Positions 18,612-26,826 of a stretch of DNA of 64,000 bases are shown one piece after another. The notes below the pieces were generated by a model. That model was not told the origin of the DNA, did no database searches, and saw only the letters and a program-made list of their open reading frames with translations. The stretch spans positions 1 through 64,000 of the forward strand of contig JAFVAU010000025.1 of assembly GCA_017480345.1 (NCBI GenBank), in the 5' to 3' direction. This DNA is from Bacteroidales bacterium. GTDB taxonomy: Bacteria > Bacteroidota > Bacteroidia > Bacteroidales > UBA932. Both the position numbers and the translations under genes were made by a program. Positions within the stretch are counted from its first letter, which is position 1; every line of letters starts with the position of its first letter.

Positions 18612-20966
18612 ATGCAAGTACTCAAATTCGGCGGCAGTTCGGTTGCCAACGCCGGAGCCATGCTCCGGGTGATAGAAATCGTAAAAAAGGCCCTGGAGAC
18701 GGACAGGACCATCGTGGTGAGCTCCGCCATCAGCGGCTGCACGGACGAACTCATCGCCCTGGGCCGGCTGGCCGCCGCCCGGGAAGCCAGCTACGAAACG
18801 CGGCTTCAGGCCCTTCAGGAAAGGCATCACCAGATTATCCGGGAACTGCTTCCCGCCAGTTACCAGGGAAAGACGCAGGAGACGGTGGACGGGCTCTTTG
18901 ACCAGCTCTCCAGCATCCTGGAAGGGGTGCGCCTATTAGGCGAACTCTCCCCCACCAGCCTGAGCGCCGTGCAGAGCTTCGGAGAACTCTTCTCTACCCG
19001 CATCCTCACGGACAAATGCCAGTCCCTGGGCATCACCTGCCAGTGGATAGACGCCCGGGAAATTGTCACGCTCCACAGCGGAACGGTGGACACCGCCGTC
19101 ACCTATAAACGGGTGCAGGATGCCATAGGGGCCCATCCCCACACGCAGCTGTTCATCGTACCGGGCTTCATCGCGCGCGACCAGGACGGCCGCCCTGCCA
19201 CCCTTGGACGCGGCGGCTCCGACTACACCGCCTCCCTCTTCGCCGTGGGCATCCACGCCCGCCGGGAGGAAATCTGGACGGATGTGCCCGGCATCATGAC
19301 GGCCAACCCAAAGGTGGCCCCGTCGGCCCGAACCATCCCCCATATCTCCTACCGCGCCGCGCAGGAACTGTCCCACTTCGGTGCTAAGGTGATTTATCCG
19401 CCAACCATCCAACCCGTTGTGGCTGAGGGAATTCCCATCTACGTGAAAGACACCTTCTCTCCGGAGAACCCCGGCACGCTGGTGGAGAAGAATCCCCCGC
19501 AGGCCGACGGCGGCGTCATCGGCCTGGCCCATTCGGAAGGCATCGCCCTCATCTCGCTGGAAGGCAGCGGCATGGTGGGCGTGCCCGGTTTCAGCGCCCG
19601 CCTCTTCGACGCCCTCTACCGCAAGGGAATCAACATCATCCTCATCACCCAGGCGTCCTCCGTGCACTCCATGTGCATCGCCATCGCGGCGGCCGATGCG
19701 GAGAAGGCCCGCCAGGCGGCGGACAACTGCTTCGCCTACGAGATTTCCCTGGGAAAACTGAACCCGCTGAAGGTGGAGACGGGCTTTTCCATCGTCTGTG
19801 TGATTGGCGACGACATCCTGGGCCACAGCGGTGCCACCGGCCAGATGCTGGCCGCCCTGGGCCGCCACGGCATCCCCGTCCGCGCCACCGCACAGGGTTC
19901 CTCAGAAAGGAACATCTCCGTGATTGTGCCCTCAGACCGGGCCGACGAGGCCATCCGTGCCATCCACCACGTCTTCTTTGACAAGAGTTCCCGCGAAGTG
20001 GTGCCGGTGTTCATCGCCGGCTACGGACGGGTGGGCAAAACCCTGGTGGAGATGCTGCGCGCCCAGGCGCCCGTCATTGCCCGGGAGACCGGCAAGGAAC
20101 TGCGCATCTGCGGCCTGGCCAACAGCAAGAAATACTTCATCGATACGGAAGGAATCGAATCCCCGGAGAGCCTCCTCACCCATGGCAGCGCCGGTTCCTT
20201 CATTGACGCACTGTGCTCCCTGAACCTGGAGCATCCCATCTTCGTGGACTGCACGGCCAGCGACCTCACGGGCTTCCGCTATCCGGACCTCTTCCACAGC
20301 GGCTATCATGTGGTAGCCTGCAACAAAATCCCTTTTTCGGGCACTTTCGAGCAATACGCATCCCTCCGGCAGGAGGCCCGGGAAGCCGGGGTAAAACTGC
20401 GTTTCGAAACCACCGTGGGGGCCGCCCTGCCCATCCTGGAGACGCTCCGGCGGGTAGTATGCAGCGGAGACAAACTCCTAAAGGTGGAAGCGGTGCTCTC
20501 CGGTACCCTCAACTACCTGCTGGACCATTACAAAGGGGCCGATTGGGATGCCCTGGTGGAAGATGCCCGAGGCAGGGGCTACACGGAGCCGGACCCGCAG
20601 ACGGACCTCTCCGGACGCGACGTCCTCCGCAAAACCCTTATCCTGAGCCGCGTGGCCGGCATTCCGCTGGAAGAGTCTCAGGTCTCCCTCCAGCCCATCC
20701 CGGAGGATATGGACCGGCGTTATGCCAAGGCACAGGCCGCCGACAGCGTCCTCCGCTATGTAGCCCAGGTGGATGCCGGGGGGAAAGCGGTCATCGGCCT
20801 GCAGGAGATAGGACCGGAGAGCCCCCTGCATGCGCTTAAGGGGACGGACAATGCCATCTTGATTACGACGGCGGATTATCCCTCCCCCATGCTCATCCAG
20901 GGCGCTGGCGCAGGAACCCGCCAGACTTCCGGCGGGCTCTTAAACGATATTCTGTCCTGTCTTTAA
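18612..20966 (+). CDS. thrA: Bifunctional aspartokinase / homoserine dehydrogenase
   Basis: A fused enzyme of 784 residues. The aspartokinase domain occupies about 1-290 (KFGGSSVANA, GRGGSDYTASLFA, FGAKVIYPPT). ACT regulatory domains follow at about 310-460. Homoserine dehydrogenase fills the rest (VFIAGYGRVGKTLVEML nucleotide-binding loop, FVDCTASD, CNKIPFSGTFEQY, GRDVLRKTLILSR). It makes homoserine for threonine and methionine. ACT domains imply feedback by threonine, as in other ThrA proteins, though a methionine-operon copy could differ. Stop codons of this gene and the convergent phosphorylase are adjacent with no room for a terminator. Confidence 0.96.
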   Translation: MQVLKFGGSSVANAGAMLRVIEIVKKALETDRTIVVSSAISGCTDELIALGRLAAAREASYETRLQALQERHHQIIRELLPASYQGKTQETVDGLFDQLSSILEGVRLLGELSPTSLSAVQSFGELFSTRILTDKCQSLGITCQWIDAREIVTLHSGTVDTAVTYKRVQDAIGAHPHTQLFIVPGFIARDQDGRPATLGRGGSDYTASLFAVGIHARREEIWTDVPGIMTANPKVAPSARTIPHISYRAAQELSHFGAKVIYPPTIQPVVAEGIPIYVKDTFSPENPGTLVEKNPPQADGGVIGLAHSEGIALISLEGSGMVGVPGFSARLFDALYRKGINIILITQASSVHSMCIAIAAADAEKARQAADNCFAYEISLGKLNPLKVETGFSIVCVIGDDILGHSGATGQMLAALGRHGIPVRATAQGSSERNISVIVPSDRADEAIRAIHHVFFDKSSREVVPVFIAGYGRVGKTLVEMLRAQAPVIARETGKELRICGLANSKKYFIDTEGIESPESLLTHGSAGSFIDALCSLNLEHPIFVDCTASDLTGFRYPDLFHSGYHVVACNKIPFSGTFEQYASLRQEAREAGVKLRFETTVGAALPILETLRRVVCSGDKLLKVEAVLSGTLNYLLDHYKGADWDALVEDARGRGYTEPDPQTDLSGRDVLRKTLILSRVAGIPLEESQVSLQPIPEDMDRRYAKAQAADSVLRYVAQVDAGGKAVIGLQEIGPESPLHALKGTDNAILITTADYPSPMLIQGAGAGTRQTSGGLLNDILSCL

Positions 20967-21854
20967 CTAACCCAGAGAGGCCATCCTGTCCAGAGAGACC
21001 TCCAACAGCTGGCGGATAACGGGCTTGTAGTCCGGATTGGAGCTCTTGAGATAGCGGTTGGCGATGGCGCAGCACACGGTGCAGGCGTTATGGCCCAGGT
21101 GGGCGGCAAAACCGGCCAGCGGGGAGCTCTCCATCTCAAAGTTGGTGATGCGGTATTCCTCCCCGCCCTCGATGAAGCGGAAGTTCTCGATGTCTTCCAG
21201 CATATGGGGCATGGCCAGCGGCAGTCTCACCACACGTCCCTGCGGGCCGTAGAAGCCCGGTGCGGAAATGGTGACACCCTTCACCGTGATATCCTTCATG
21301 AGGTTGATCATCTTGTCGGACGCCTTCACGAAGTAAGGGGAAGGAAGGTTGGGATCCCAGTTCATGTGCTTCTTGAAGGCCTCTTCCACGGCGGGAATGG
21401 TCACCTTCTCGCGGTTTCCGTACCAGTTCATCACGCCGTCAAAGCCCACGCTAATATGGGAGAGGATGTAGCTTCCGAGGGGAATGTCCGCGTGCAGGGC
21501 TCCGGAAGTGCCGATTCTGAGGATATTGAGGGCGCGGTGCTCCGGCTTAACCTCGCGGGTCTTGAAGTCCACGTTGGCCAGGGCGTCCAGTTCCGTCATC
21601 ACGATATCGATATTGTCCGGGCCGATACCATGGCTCAGGGCCGTGATGCGGGTTCCCTTGTACTTGCCGGTGACGGACACGAACTCACGGGAGGCGTTGC
21701 GGCACTCGATGTCCGTGAGGAAATCGGCCAGGATATCCACGCGGCCGGGGTCTCCCATCATGATGACGTTGTCGGCCAGATGTTCGGGCTTCATATGAAG
21801 ATGGAAGACGGAGCCGTCTCCATTGATAATCAGTTCAGATTCAGGAATTTTCAT
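20967..21854 (-). CDS. Nucleoside phosphorylase, uridine phosphorylase-like
   Basis: Cleaves a nucleoside with phosphate to base and ribose-1-phosphate. The protein has 295 residues of the PNP/UDP fold: phosphate site MGDPGRVD near the N-terminus, TGKYKGTRITALSHGIGPDN, IGTSGALHADIPLG and the ribose-binding NFEMESSPLAGFA. The sequence resembles uridine phosphorylase but is longer than the E. coli enzyme; substrate is not certain. It lies 26 bases downstream of deoD, so the two form a nucleoside salvage unit. Confidence 0.85.
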   Translation of the reverse strand: MKIPESELIINGDGSVFHLHMKPEHLADNVIMMGDPGRVDILADFLTDIECRNASREFVSVTGKYKGTRITALSHGIGPDNIDIVMTELDALANVDFKTREVKPEHRALNILRIGTSGALHADIPLGSYILSHISVGFDGVMNWYGNREKVTIPAVEEAFKKHMNWDPNLPSPYFVKASDKMINLMKDITVKGVTISAPGFYGPQGRVVRLPLAMPHMLEDIENFRFIEGGEEYRITNFEMESSPLAGFAAHLGHNACTVCCAIANRYLKSSNPDYKPVIRQLLEVSLDRMASLG

Positions 21855-21880
21855 GGTATATCAGTTTTAAACAGCAAATC

Positions 21881-22594
21881 TTATAACAGAGACAGCGCCA
21901 CGTCCATCATCTTGGTGAACGTGGTCTGTCTTTCTTCGGAGGTGGTGACGTCTCCGGTGAGGATGTGGTCGGAGATGGTGAACAGGGCCATGGCCTTGTT
22001 GCCGCTGCGGGCGGCGTTCATGTACAGGGCGGCCGCCTCCATCTCCACGGCCAGGATGCCCATCTTCATCCACTTCTCCGTCTGGGGCGTGTCGGAGTAG
22101 AAGGCGTCGGAAGACACCACGTTGCCCACCATGTAACGGTAATTCAGTTCCTTGCAGGCATTCACCGCCTTGGTGAGGAGGTCGTAATCGGCAATGGGGG
22201 CGAAACTGCCCGGAAGCCCATACTGGGAGGCGTAGTTGGAATCCGTGCAGGCGCCCATGGCCAGCACCAGGTCCCCTATCTTGAGGTCCTTGTGACAGGC
22301 TCCGGCAGAACCGATGCGCACAATGCTCTTGACTCCGTAGAAATTGAAAAGCTCATAGGTATAGATGCCGATGGACGGGATACCCATGCCATGGCCCATT
22401 ACGCTCACAGGCTTTCCCTTGTAGGTCCCGGTGAAGCCCAGCATGCCGCGGACGTTGTTGAACTGGACGGGATTCTCTAAGTAATGGTCGGCCATAAACT
22501 TGGCACGGAGGGGGTCTCCGGCCATGATGACGAAGGGAGCTATCTCCCCGTATTTCGCCCCGATGTGGGGTGTAGGTGTGTTATTACTGCTCAT
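21881..22594 (-). CDS. deoD: Purine-nucleoside phosphorylase, DeoD type
   Basis: A protein of 237 residues, the normal size of the hexameric bacterial form. It has AGDPLRAKFMA, VMGHGMGIPSIGIYTYEL, RIGSAGACHKDLKIGDLV and VEMEAAALY, with the catalytic Asp in TISDH. It acts on inosine, guanosine and adenosine. The gene is in line after the DUF1295 gene (stop and start 1 base apart) and before the other nucleoside phosphorylase. Confidence 0.94.
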   Translation of the reverse strand: MSSNNTPTPHIGAKYGEIAPFVIMAGDPLRAKFMADHYLENPVQFNNVRGMLGFTGTYKGKPVSVMGHGMGIPSIGIYTYELFNFYGVKSIVRIGSAGACHKDLKIGDLVLAMGACTDSNYASQYGLPGSFAPIADYDLLTKAVNACKELNYRYMVGNVVSSDAFYSDTPQTEKWMKMGILAVEMEAAALYMNAARSGNKAMALFTISDHILTGDVTTSEERQTTFTKMMDVALSLL

Positions 22595-22595
22595 A

Positions 22596-23534
22596 TTATT
22601 TGGCTATCGGGAAAAAGCGGGATACGCTTTTCACATAATTCTCATACTGAGGGTACTTGCCGGAGCTGATTTCCTCCGCCAGGGCAGAACTACCCAGGAA
22701 GAGAACCACCAGCAGCAGGGCGCCGATGATGCTCCAGTTGAAAAGGCCTGTACCGGCGCCGATGGAGAAGACATAGAAGCACAGCCAAATGGCCTGCTCG
22801 GCAAAATAGTTGGGATGGCGGCTGCGACTCCAGAGGCCCACCGTGTTGAAGCCCTTGTTGTAGGGATCGGGAAGGTCTTCCAGTTTCTTTCCTTCCTTGA
22901 TCATCTTCCACTTGGCGGTCTGGAAGGCCCACTGCTGCTCGTCGGCCACCGTCTCGTAGATGATGAAGGCCAGCGTGAGCACGGCGGCCAGGGCGTCCAC
23001 CCAGCCGAAGGGACGGGTGGAATTCATGCTCACCAGCGCCGGGAAGGTGATCATGAGCACCAGGGCATTCTGGTAGATGCTGATGAAAAAGAGGTCGAAG
23101 ACGCCCCAGGCGAACTTGTTGTTGTTGAAGGGAGCGCCGTTTCTCACCACAGCCCAGCGGTAGTCTTCCTCCCCTTCCCAGAACTTGAGCTTGTAGGCCC
23201 CCTTGCGGGCGAAGTTGTACGTGAGGCGAGCGCCCCAAAGGGTGGCCAGGACGGCCATCACCACCAGCCTCAGACTAAAGCCACCGTTCGCGGCGATAAT
23301 CCAGGTGTAGGCGATGGGAAGCAGGCTCCAGAGCTTGTCCATCTGGGAGTTGTTGCCGGTGAGTTCTCCCACCACAAAGCACCAGACGGCGCTGCAGCCG
23401 GCCACCATGCCCAGGGTCTTAAGCACCTGGATCTGCTGCGCATCTAGCGCAGGGCCCACATAGATATAGAGGATGGGACAAACAATCAGGGACAGGCCCA
23501 GCAGGGTTCCCATCAGGGGGATATTCATTTTCAT
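22596..23534 (-). CDS. DUF1295 multi-spanning membrane protein
   Basis: A protein of 312 residues with about seven hydrophobic helices. The C-terminal RSRHPNYFAEQAIWLCFYVF matches the 'RHPNY' motif of DUF1295 and steroid-5-alpha-reductase/ICMT-like proteins, where that region binds a nucleotide or SAM cofactor. Substrate unknown. ATGs at 23534 and 23528 both follow a -7 box by about 26-32 bases; 23534 is chosen. An apparent earlier start at 23564 overlaps the promoter. First gene of the operon with deoD. Confidence 0.8.
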   Translation of the reverse strand: MKMNIPLMGTLLGLSLIVCPILYIYVGPALDAQQIQVLKTLGMVAGCSAVWCFVVGELTGNNSQMDKLWSLLPIAYTWIIAANGGFSLRLVVMAVLATLWGARLTYNFARKGAYKLKFWEGEEDYRWAVVRNGAPFNNNKFAWGVFDLFFISIYQNALVLMITFPALVSMNSTRPFGWVDALAAVLTLAFIIYETVADEQQWAFQTAKWKMIKEGKKLEDLPDPYNKGFNTVGLWSRSRHPNYFAEQAIWLCFYVFSIGAGTGLFNWSIIGALLLVVLFLGSSALAEEISSGKYPQYENYVKSVSRFFPIAK

Positions 23535-23560
23535 GCCTTTAGGTTTTAGTAAGTCAGTCT

Positions 23561-23569
23561 GCAAAGATA
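23561..23569 (-). promoter_or_regulatory. -7 box of the DUF1295-deoD operon
   Basis: The minus strand reads TATCTTTGC, an exact match, 26 bases before the ATG at 23534. Confidence 0.6.
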
Positions 23570-23600
23570 AGCAATTTCCTTGTAATTACGTGTTTATTTG

Positions 23601-24222
23601 TTATTCCATAAGCCTCCGAAGGCGCTCCTCTATCAGGGATTGATAGCGCTGCTGAAGGGACTTACTCAAGAAAGACTGGCCGATAAGGACAATCCATTTG
23701 TCCTTACAGGCCACAAGCCTGTCAATCATCACCTGCGCAGAGCGTTCATGAATGCCGCTTTCCAGCATCACTTTCACGAAATCGGCCCTGCGATAGCCAC
23801 CAATATACTCGTCATCCTCCACACCCGGTCCAGAGAGGGTCATGGCCAATTCATTGTTGTCCTCAATTCCGGTAAGAAGTACGGCAAGCAAATCGTACGC
23901 GGGCGACAAAACGTAGCCAAGACCGTCTTTCCGGTCTATAAGGGAAAAATTCTTGCAATGCATATCACTGTTCCCCGTAATCCAGGAGAACAGGACAATC
24001 TCCCAGAAATGCTGCACGTCCAAAAGGCTTGCGGAAGAATATCTGCGGACAGTTTCCGCCAACTGGGCGTAAGACCCGCGATATTTATGTTCGGTGAGCC
24101 GGTTGGACAACTGGCACATATCCAACATGGAGTACTTGGTTCCGTCCTGCCCCCGGTCCATCCTGCGGGTGATATAGGCAAGTTCGCCATCGGCCGTCCA
24201 TATAAATGTCAGCTCTTTTCAT
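23601..24222 (-). pseudogene. hipA remnant: HipA N-terminal start fused out of frame to HipA C-terminal half
   Basis: An ATG at 24222, overlapping the end of hipB, reads MKRADIYMDG, the typical beginning of a separate HipA_N protein in Bacteroidota. The frame then fails. In another frame the same bases begin LTFIWTADGELAYITRRMD, the middle of the separate HipA_C kinase, which continues to 23601 with the catalytic loop SWITGNSDMHCKNFSL. The stretch near 24190-24211 reads sensibly in both frames, so it looks like the junction of an internal deletion. The ATP-binding N-lobe is missing; a 186-residue piece could start at 24161 but should be inactive. Confidence 0.75.
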
Positions 24223-24421
24223 CGTCTGCGTTTATTTTCTGTGGAGCCAATTCTTCTCCGAACAAATACAGCACCTGGTTAACTTTGTCCAGCTGAAGTG
24301 TAGGCTTGCCGGATTCCATGTCCTTGATAAACCGCACTCCTACGGACGCTCTCATGGCCAATTCCACCTGAGAAAGTCCGTACTTTTTCCGCTTTGCCTT
24401 GATATATGCACCTAATTCCAT
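24209..24421 (-). CDS. hipB: HipB-type HTH antitoxin/regulator
   Basis: A protein of 70 residues with a Cro/CI-type HTH (GLSQVELAMRASVGVRFIKDMESGKPT) ending in a short acidic tail. In intact systems HipB represses the operon and neutralises the HipA kinase. Here hipB is whole while its hipA partner is deleted, so it may survive as a solo repressor or be decaying. GTCCCGTTCGGGGAC-type sites lie just upstream. Confidence 0.82.
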   Translation of the reverse strand: MELGAYIKAKRKKYGLSQVELAMRASVGVRFIKDMESGKPTLQLDKVNQVLYLFGEELAPQKINADDEKS

Positions 24422-24430
24422 AACAAAAAA

Positions 24431-24485
24431 GTCCCGTTCGGGGACAAATATAGCAAAAATCTTGCAAATTAGCCCCGTTCGGGAT
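24431..24485. promoter_or_regulatory. Two CCCGAACGGG sites around the hipB promoter
   Basis: On the minus strand CCCGAACGGG occurs at both ends of this interval: within GTCCCGTTCGGGGAC (24431-24445) and GCCCCGTTCGGGAT (24472-24485). They flank a -7 box TATATTTGT (24444-24452). The layout fits autorepression by HipB. Confidence 0.6.
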
Positions 24486-24512
24486 TATTTTTAGATATTT
24501 TAATTGTGATTA

Positions 24513-24526
24513 GACCCGCGCGGGTC
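24513..24526. promoter_or_regulatory. Perfect 14-base palindrome
   Basis: GACCCGCGCGGGTC is fully self-complementary, lying between hipB operators and the small ORF after pncB. It resembles the CCCG...CGGG sites of hipB but with a shorter centre. It could be a third operator or a weak terminator stem. Confidence 0.35.
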
Positions 24527-24617
24527 ACTGCGCCGTGAACGAACAATGGTTGGCGGGATGGTAGTCCCTCACAAAGAGGATGGGTGAAGGATGCTCCTTG
24601 AGTGCGGTGTTTTTCAT
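24525..24617 (-). CDS. Possible 30-residue ORF after pncB
   Basis: An ATG 6 bases beyond the pncB stop opens MKNTALKEHPSPILFVRDY and ends at a TGA within the palindrome. No homologue is recognised and it has no hydrophobic segment. It could be a remnant of a longer gene. The evidence is position alone. Confidence 0.2.
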   Translation of the reverse strand: MKNTALKEHPSPILFVRDYHPANHCSFTAQ

Positions 24618-24623
24618 GGCAAC

Positions 24624-26129
24624 TTAAATCTCAAAGGAATCTATCTCTTTCACCAGTTTCCCGATGATGGACATCTTCATGTCGTAAAGGGCGTCGGAGA
24701 TGTCCACTTTGTAATAGTGGGGGTTAATCAGACGCCTTTCGGCGGGAGAGAAGTGCTGGAGGTTGTCTTTGTAGAAGGCCTTCTTGGTCTGAAGGTCGTA
24801 GTAAGGGGCTATGCGCTCTCCGCTTTTGACAGACTGCAGCTGGAGCGGACGGGCGTCGTACTGCCCTTCCTCGAAGGTCTTGGTCTTGAAGGAGTCGTAC
24901 TCGTCCCGGAGGGTGATGGTCTTGCCCTGCTGGATGGCCAGGTCCATGGCGTCGCCGCGCAGGCAGGTGACATCGGCCTTGAAGACATATCCGTCCAGGG
25001 AATTACCCTTTTCCTTGTCCTGGGCCGATATGCGCCAGGTGATCTGGAAGCCGGGATTGATAAGCTTGATCTTGTCTTCCGAGCGTTTGAGCACCGGCTC
25101 GCCGTCTATCTGCACCAGCTTGTACACGTTGCCGAAGCAGGGGGCGGCCTTGGAGGTGGCGATGGCGTCGCCCACACCGTAGCTGTCTATGCAGGCGCCC
25201 TGGCGCTCCAGGTCTGTGATCAAGTACTCGTCCAGGCCGTTGGTGGCGAAGATCTTGCATTTGCGGCAACCATGCTGGTCCAGGATGCGGCGCACTTCCT
25301 GCGAAAGGTAAGCCAAGTCTCCACTGTCCAGGCGGATGCCGTAACCGGGGGCGTAATTATCGTCAATTCCGTTTTCCTTGAAGGAGCGGATGGCGTTCTT
25401 GACACCGCACTTGAGGGTGTCGTAGGTATCTATGAGCAGGATGATGTTCTCTCCGCGGTGGGTCTTGATGTAGTCCGTGAACGCTTTGTGCTCTCCTTCC
25501 ACGGTGCTGCCGTAGGAGGTGATGAAACTATGGGCTATGGTGCCGGTGGAAGGCACGCCGTTGAAGGCTCCCGTGAGAATGTTGGAGGAACTGGCGCATC
25601 CGGCAATCTGGGCGGCTTTTCCGCCATACACGGCAGCCCAGGGCCCGTGGGCTCTCCTGGAGCCGAACTCGGAAACCGGCTTGTCCGTGGAGCGGCACAC
25701 GCGGGAGGCCTTGGTGGCCACGGCCATCTGGTGGTTCAGGATGCACAGCATGGGCGTCTCCAGCACCTGGGCCTGCACCAGCGGCGCCACCACTGTCACA
25801 ACGGGCTGGTTGGGGAACACGATTTCTCCTTCCCGCATGGTGTAGAGGTCTCCGGTGAACTTCATGGTGCTCAGGTACTTGCGAAACTCCTTATATTCCT
25901 CTCCGGGAAGGAACTTCTCATAGAAACTCTCCGGCTCCGTGCCCAGGGTCTTTACCATCTCTATCACCTCTTCCGTGCCGCTCACCACGGCCCAGTTGTT
26001 GTTCTCCGGGGCCTTGCGGTAAAAGAGGTTGAACACGGCTGTCTGTTCCTGTTTTCCACAGTCAAGATAAGACTTTCCCATGGTGTACTGATACTTGTCG
26101 GATACGTAAGCGTTATTAATCTGGTCCAT
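24624..26129 (-). CDS. pncB: Nicotinate phosphoribosyltransferase
   Basis: Makes nicotinate mononucleotide in NAD salvage from nicotinate and PRPP. The protein has 501 residues. It starts with NAYVSDKYQYTMGKSYLDCG, the substrate-facing segment, and carries SEFGSRRAHGPWAA and SGDLAYLSQEVRRILDQHG of the family core. Length fits the larger bacterial PncB group. It is divergent from the HAD gene; a -7 box lies 19 bases upstream. Confidence 0.93.
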   Translation of the reverse strand: MDQINNAYVSDKYQYTMGKSYLDCGKQEQTAVFNLFYRKAPENNNWAVVSGTEEVIEMVKTLGTEPESFYEKFLPGEEYKEFRKYLSTMKFTGDLYTMREGEIVFPNQPVVTVVAPLVQAQVLETPMLCILNHQMAVATKASRVCRSTDKPVSEFGSRRAHGPWAAVYGGKAAQIAGCASSSNILTGAFNGVPSTGTIAHSFITSYGSTVEGEHKAFTDYIKTHRGENIILLIDTYDTLKCGVKNAIRSFKENGIDDNYAPGYGIRLDSGDLAYLSQEVRRILDQHGCRKCKIFATNGLDEYLITDLERQGACIDSYGVGDAIATSKAAPCFGNVYKLVQIDGEPVLKRSEDKIKLINPGFQITWRISAQDKEKGNSLDGYVFKADVTCLRGDAMDLAIQQGKTITLRDEYDSFKTKTFEEGQYDARPLQLQSVKSGERIAPYYDLQTKKAFYKDNLQHFSPAERRLINPHYYKVDISDALYDMKMSIIGKLVKEIDSFEI

Positions 26130-26148
26130 TTTTAAAAATTAGGGTCTC

Positions 26149-26157
26149 ACAAAGATA
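26149..26157 (-). promoter_or_regulatory. -7 box of pncB
   Basis: The minus strand reads TATCTTTGT, 19 bases before the pncB ATG and only 11 bases from the -7 box of the divergent HAD gene, so the two promoters face away and overlap each other's upstream region. Confidence 0.55.
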
Positions 26158-26168
26158 GTGTTTTTTCG

Positions 26169-26177
26169 TATCTTTGC
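26169..26177 (+). promoter_or_regulatory. -7 box of the HAD phosphatase gene
   Basis: TATCTTTGC, an exact match, ends 4 bases before the ATG at 26182, implying a leaderless or nearly leaderless transcript. Confidence 0.6.
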
Positions 26178-26181
26178 AGCC

Positions 26182-26826
26182 ATGAAAACCATTATCTTTG
26201 ATTTGGACGGAACGCTGCTGGACACGCTGGAGGATTTGTCGGCCGCAGTGAATGTGGCCTTGGAGGAAAAAGGCTTTCCGCTGCACAGCATCCGGGAATA
26301 CCGGGACATGGTGGGCCACGGAGTCCGTAACCTGGTAATGCAGGCCCTTCCCCAGGAAAAACAGGCCGATGAGGCCCTGGTGGATGCCTGCCTGGCCCGT
26401 TTCACGGAATACTACACCGCCCATATTGACGTCCATACCCGCCCTTACCCCGGCATGCAGGAACTGATGCAGAAGCTTCATGCACAGGGATTTGCCCTGG
26501 CCATAGCCTCCAACAAGTTCCAGTCCGGAACGGAAAAGCTGGTGGCCGAATTCTTCCCCGGCATTCCCTTCGTCTCCATCCTGGGAAACCGGCCCGGCTA
26601 TCCCCTGAAGCCGGACCCGGAGATAGTGGAAGAGGTCCTTCGAAAGGCCCATTCCCAGCCGGAGGATGCCGTCATGGTGGGAGACTCCGCCACGGACATG
26701 AAGACCGCCGCCAACGGAGGCATCCACGGCATCGCCGTCAGCTGGGGCTACCGCAGCCTTCCTCCCTCCGACGCCTACCGCCTGGTAACATCGGCCCGGG
26801 AGTTGGAGCAAGCCTTGGGGCTTTAA
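26182..26826 (+). CDS. HAD-superfamily hydrolase, phosphoglycolate-phosphatase-like
   Basis: A protein of 214 residues. Motif I is FDLDGTLLDT (nucleophile Asp7, acid Asp9), a helical cap follows (about 15-80), motif II is in IASNK, a Lys is in YPLKPDPE and motif IV is VGDSATDMKTA. The combination fits the Gph/PGP branch; the true substrate cannot be fixed. The start at 26182 was chosen over 26158 because that lies within the promoter. It ends overlapping the S46 peptidase stop by 4 bases. Confidence 0.85.
   Translation: MKTIIFDLDGTLLDTLEDLSAAVNVALEEKGFPLHSIREYRDMVGHGVRNLVMQALPQEKQADEALVDACLARFTEYYTAHIDVHTRPYPGMQELMQKLHAQGFALAIASNKFQSGTEKLVAEFFPGIPFVSILGNRPGYPLKPDPEIVEEVLRKAHSQPEDAVMVGDSATDMKTAANGGIHGIAVSWGYRSLPPSDAYRLVTSARELEQALGL

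Noticed and set aside
24591..26135. Plus-strand frame of 514 codons opposite pncB
   Set aside because: Shadow; pncB on the minus strand is unambiguous.
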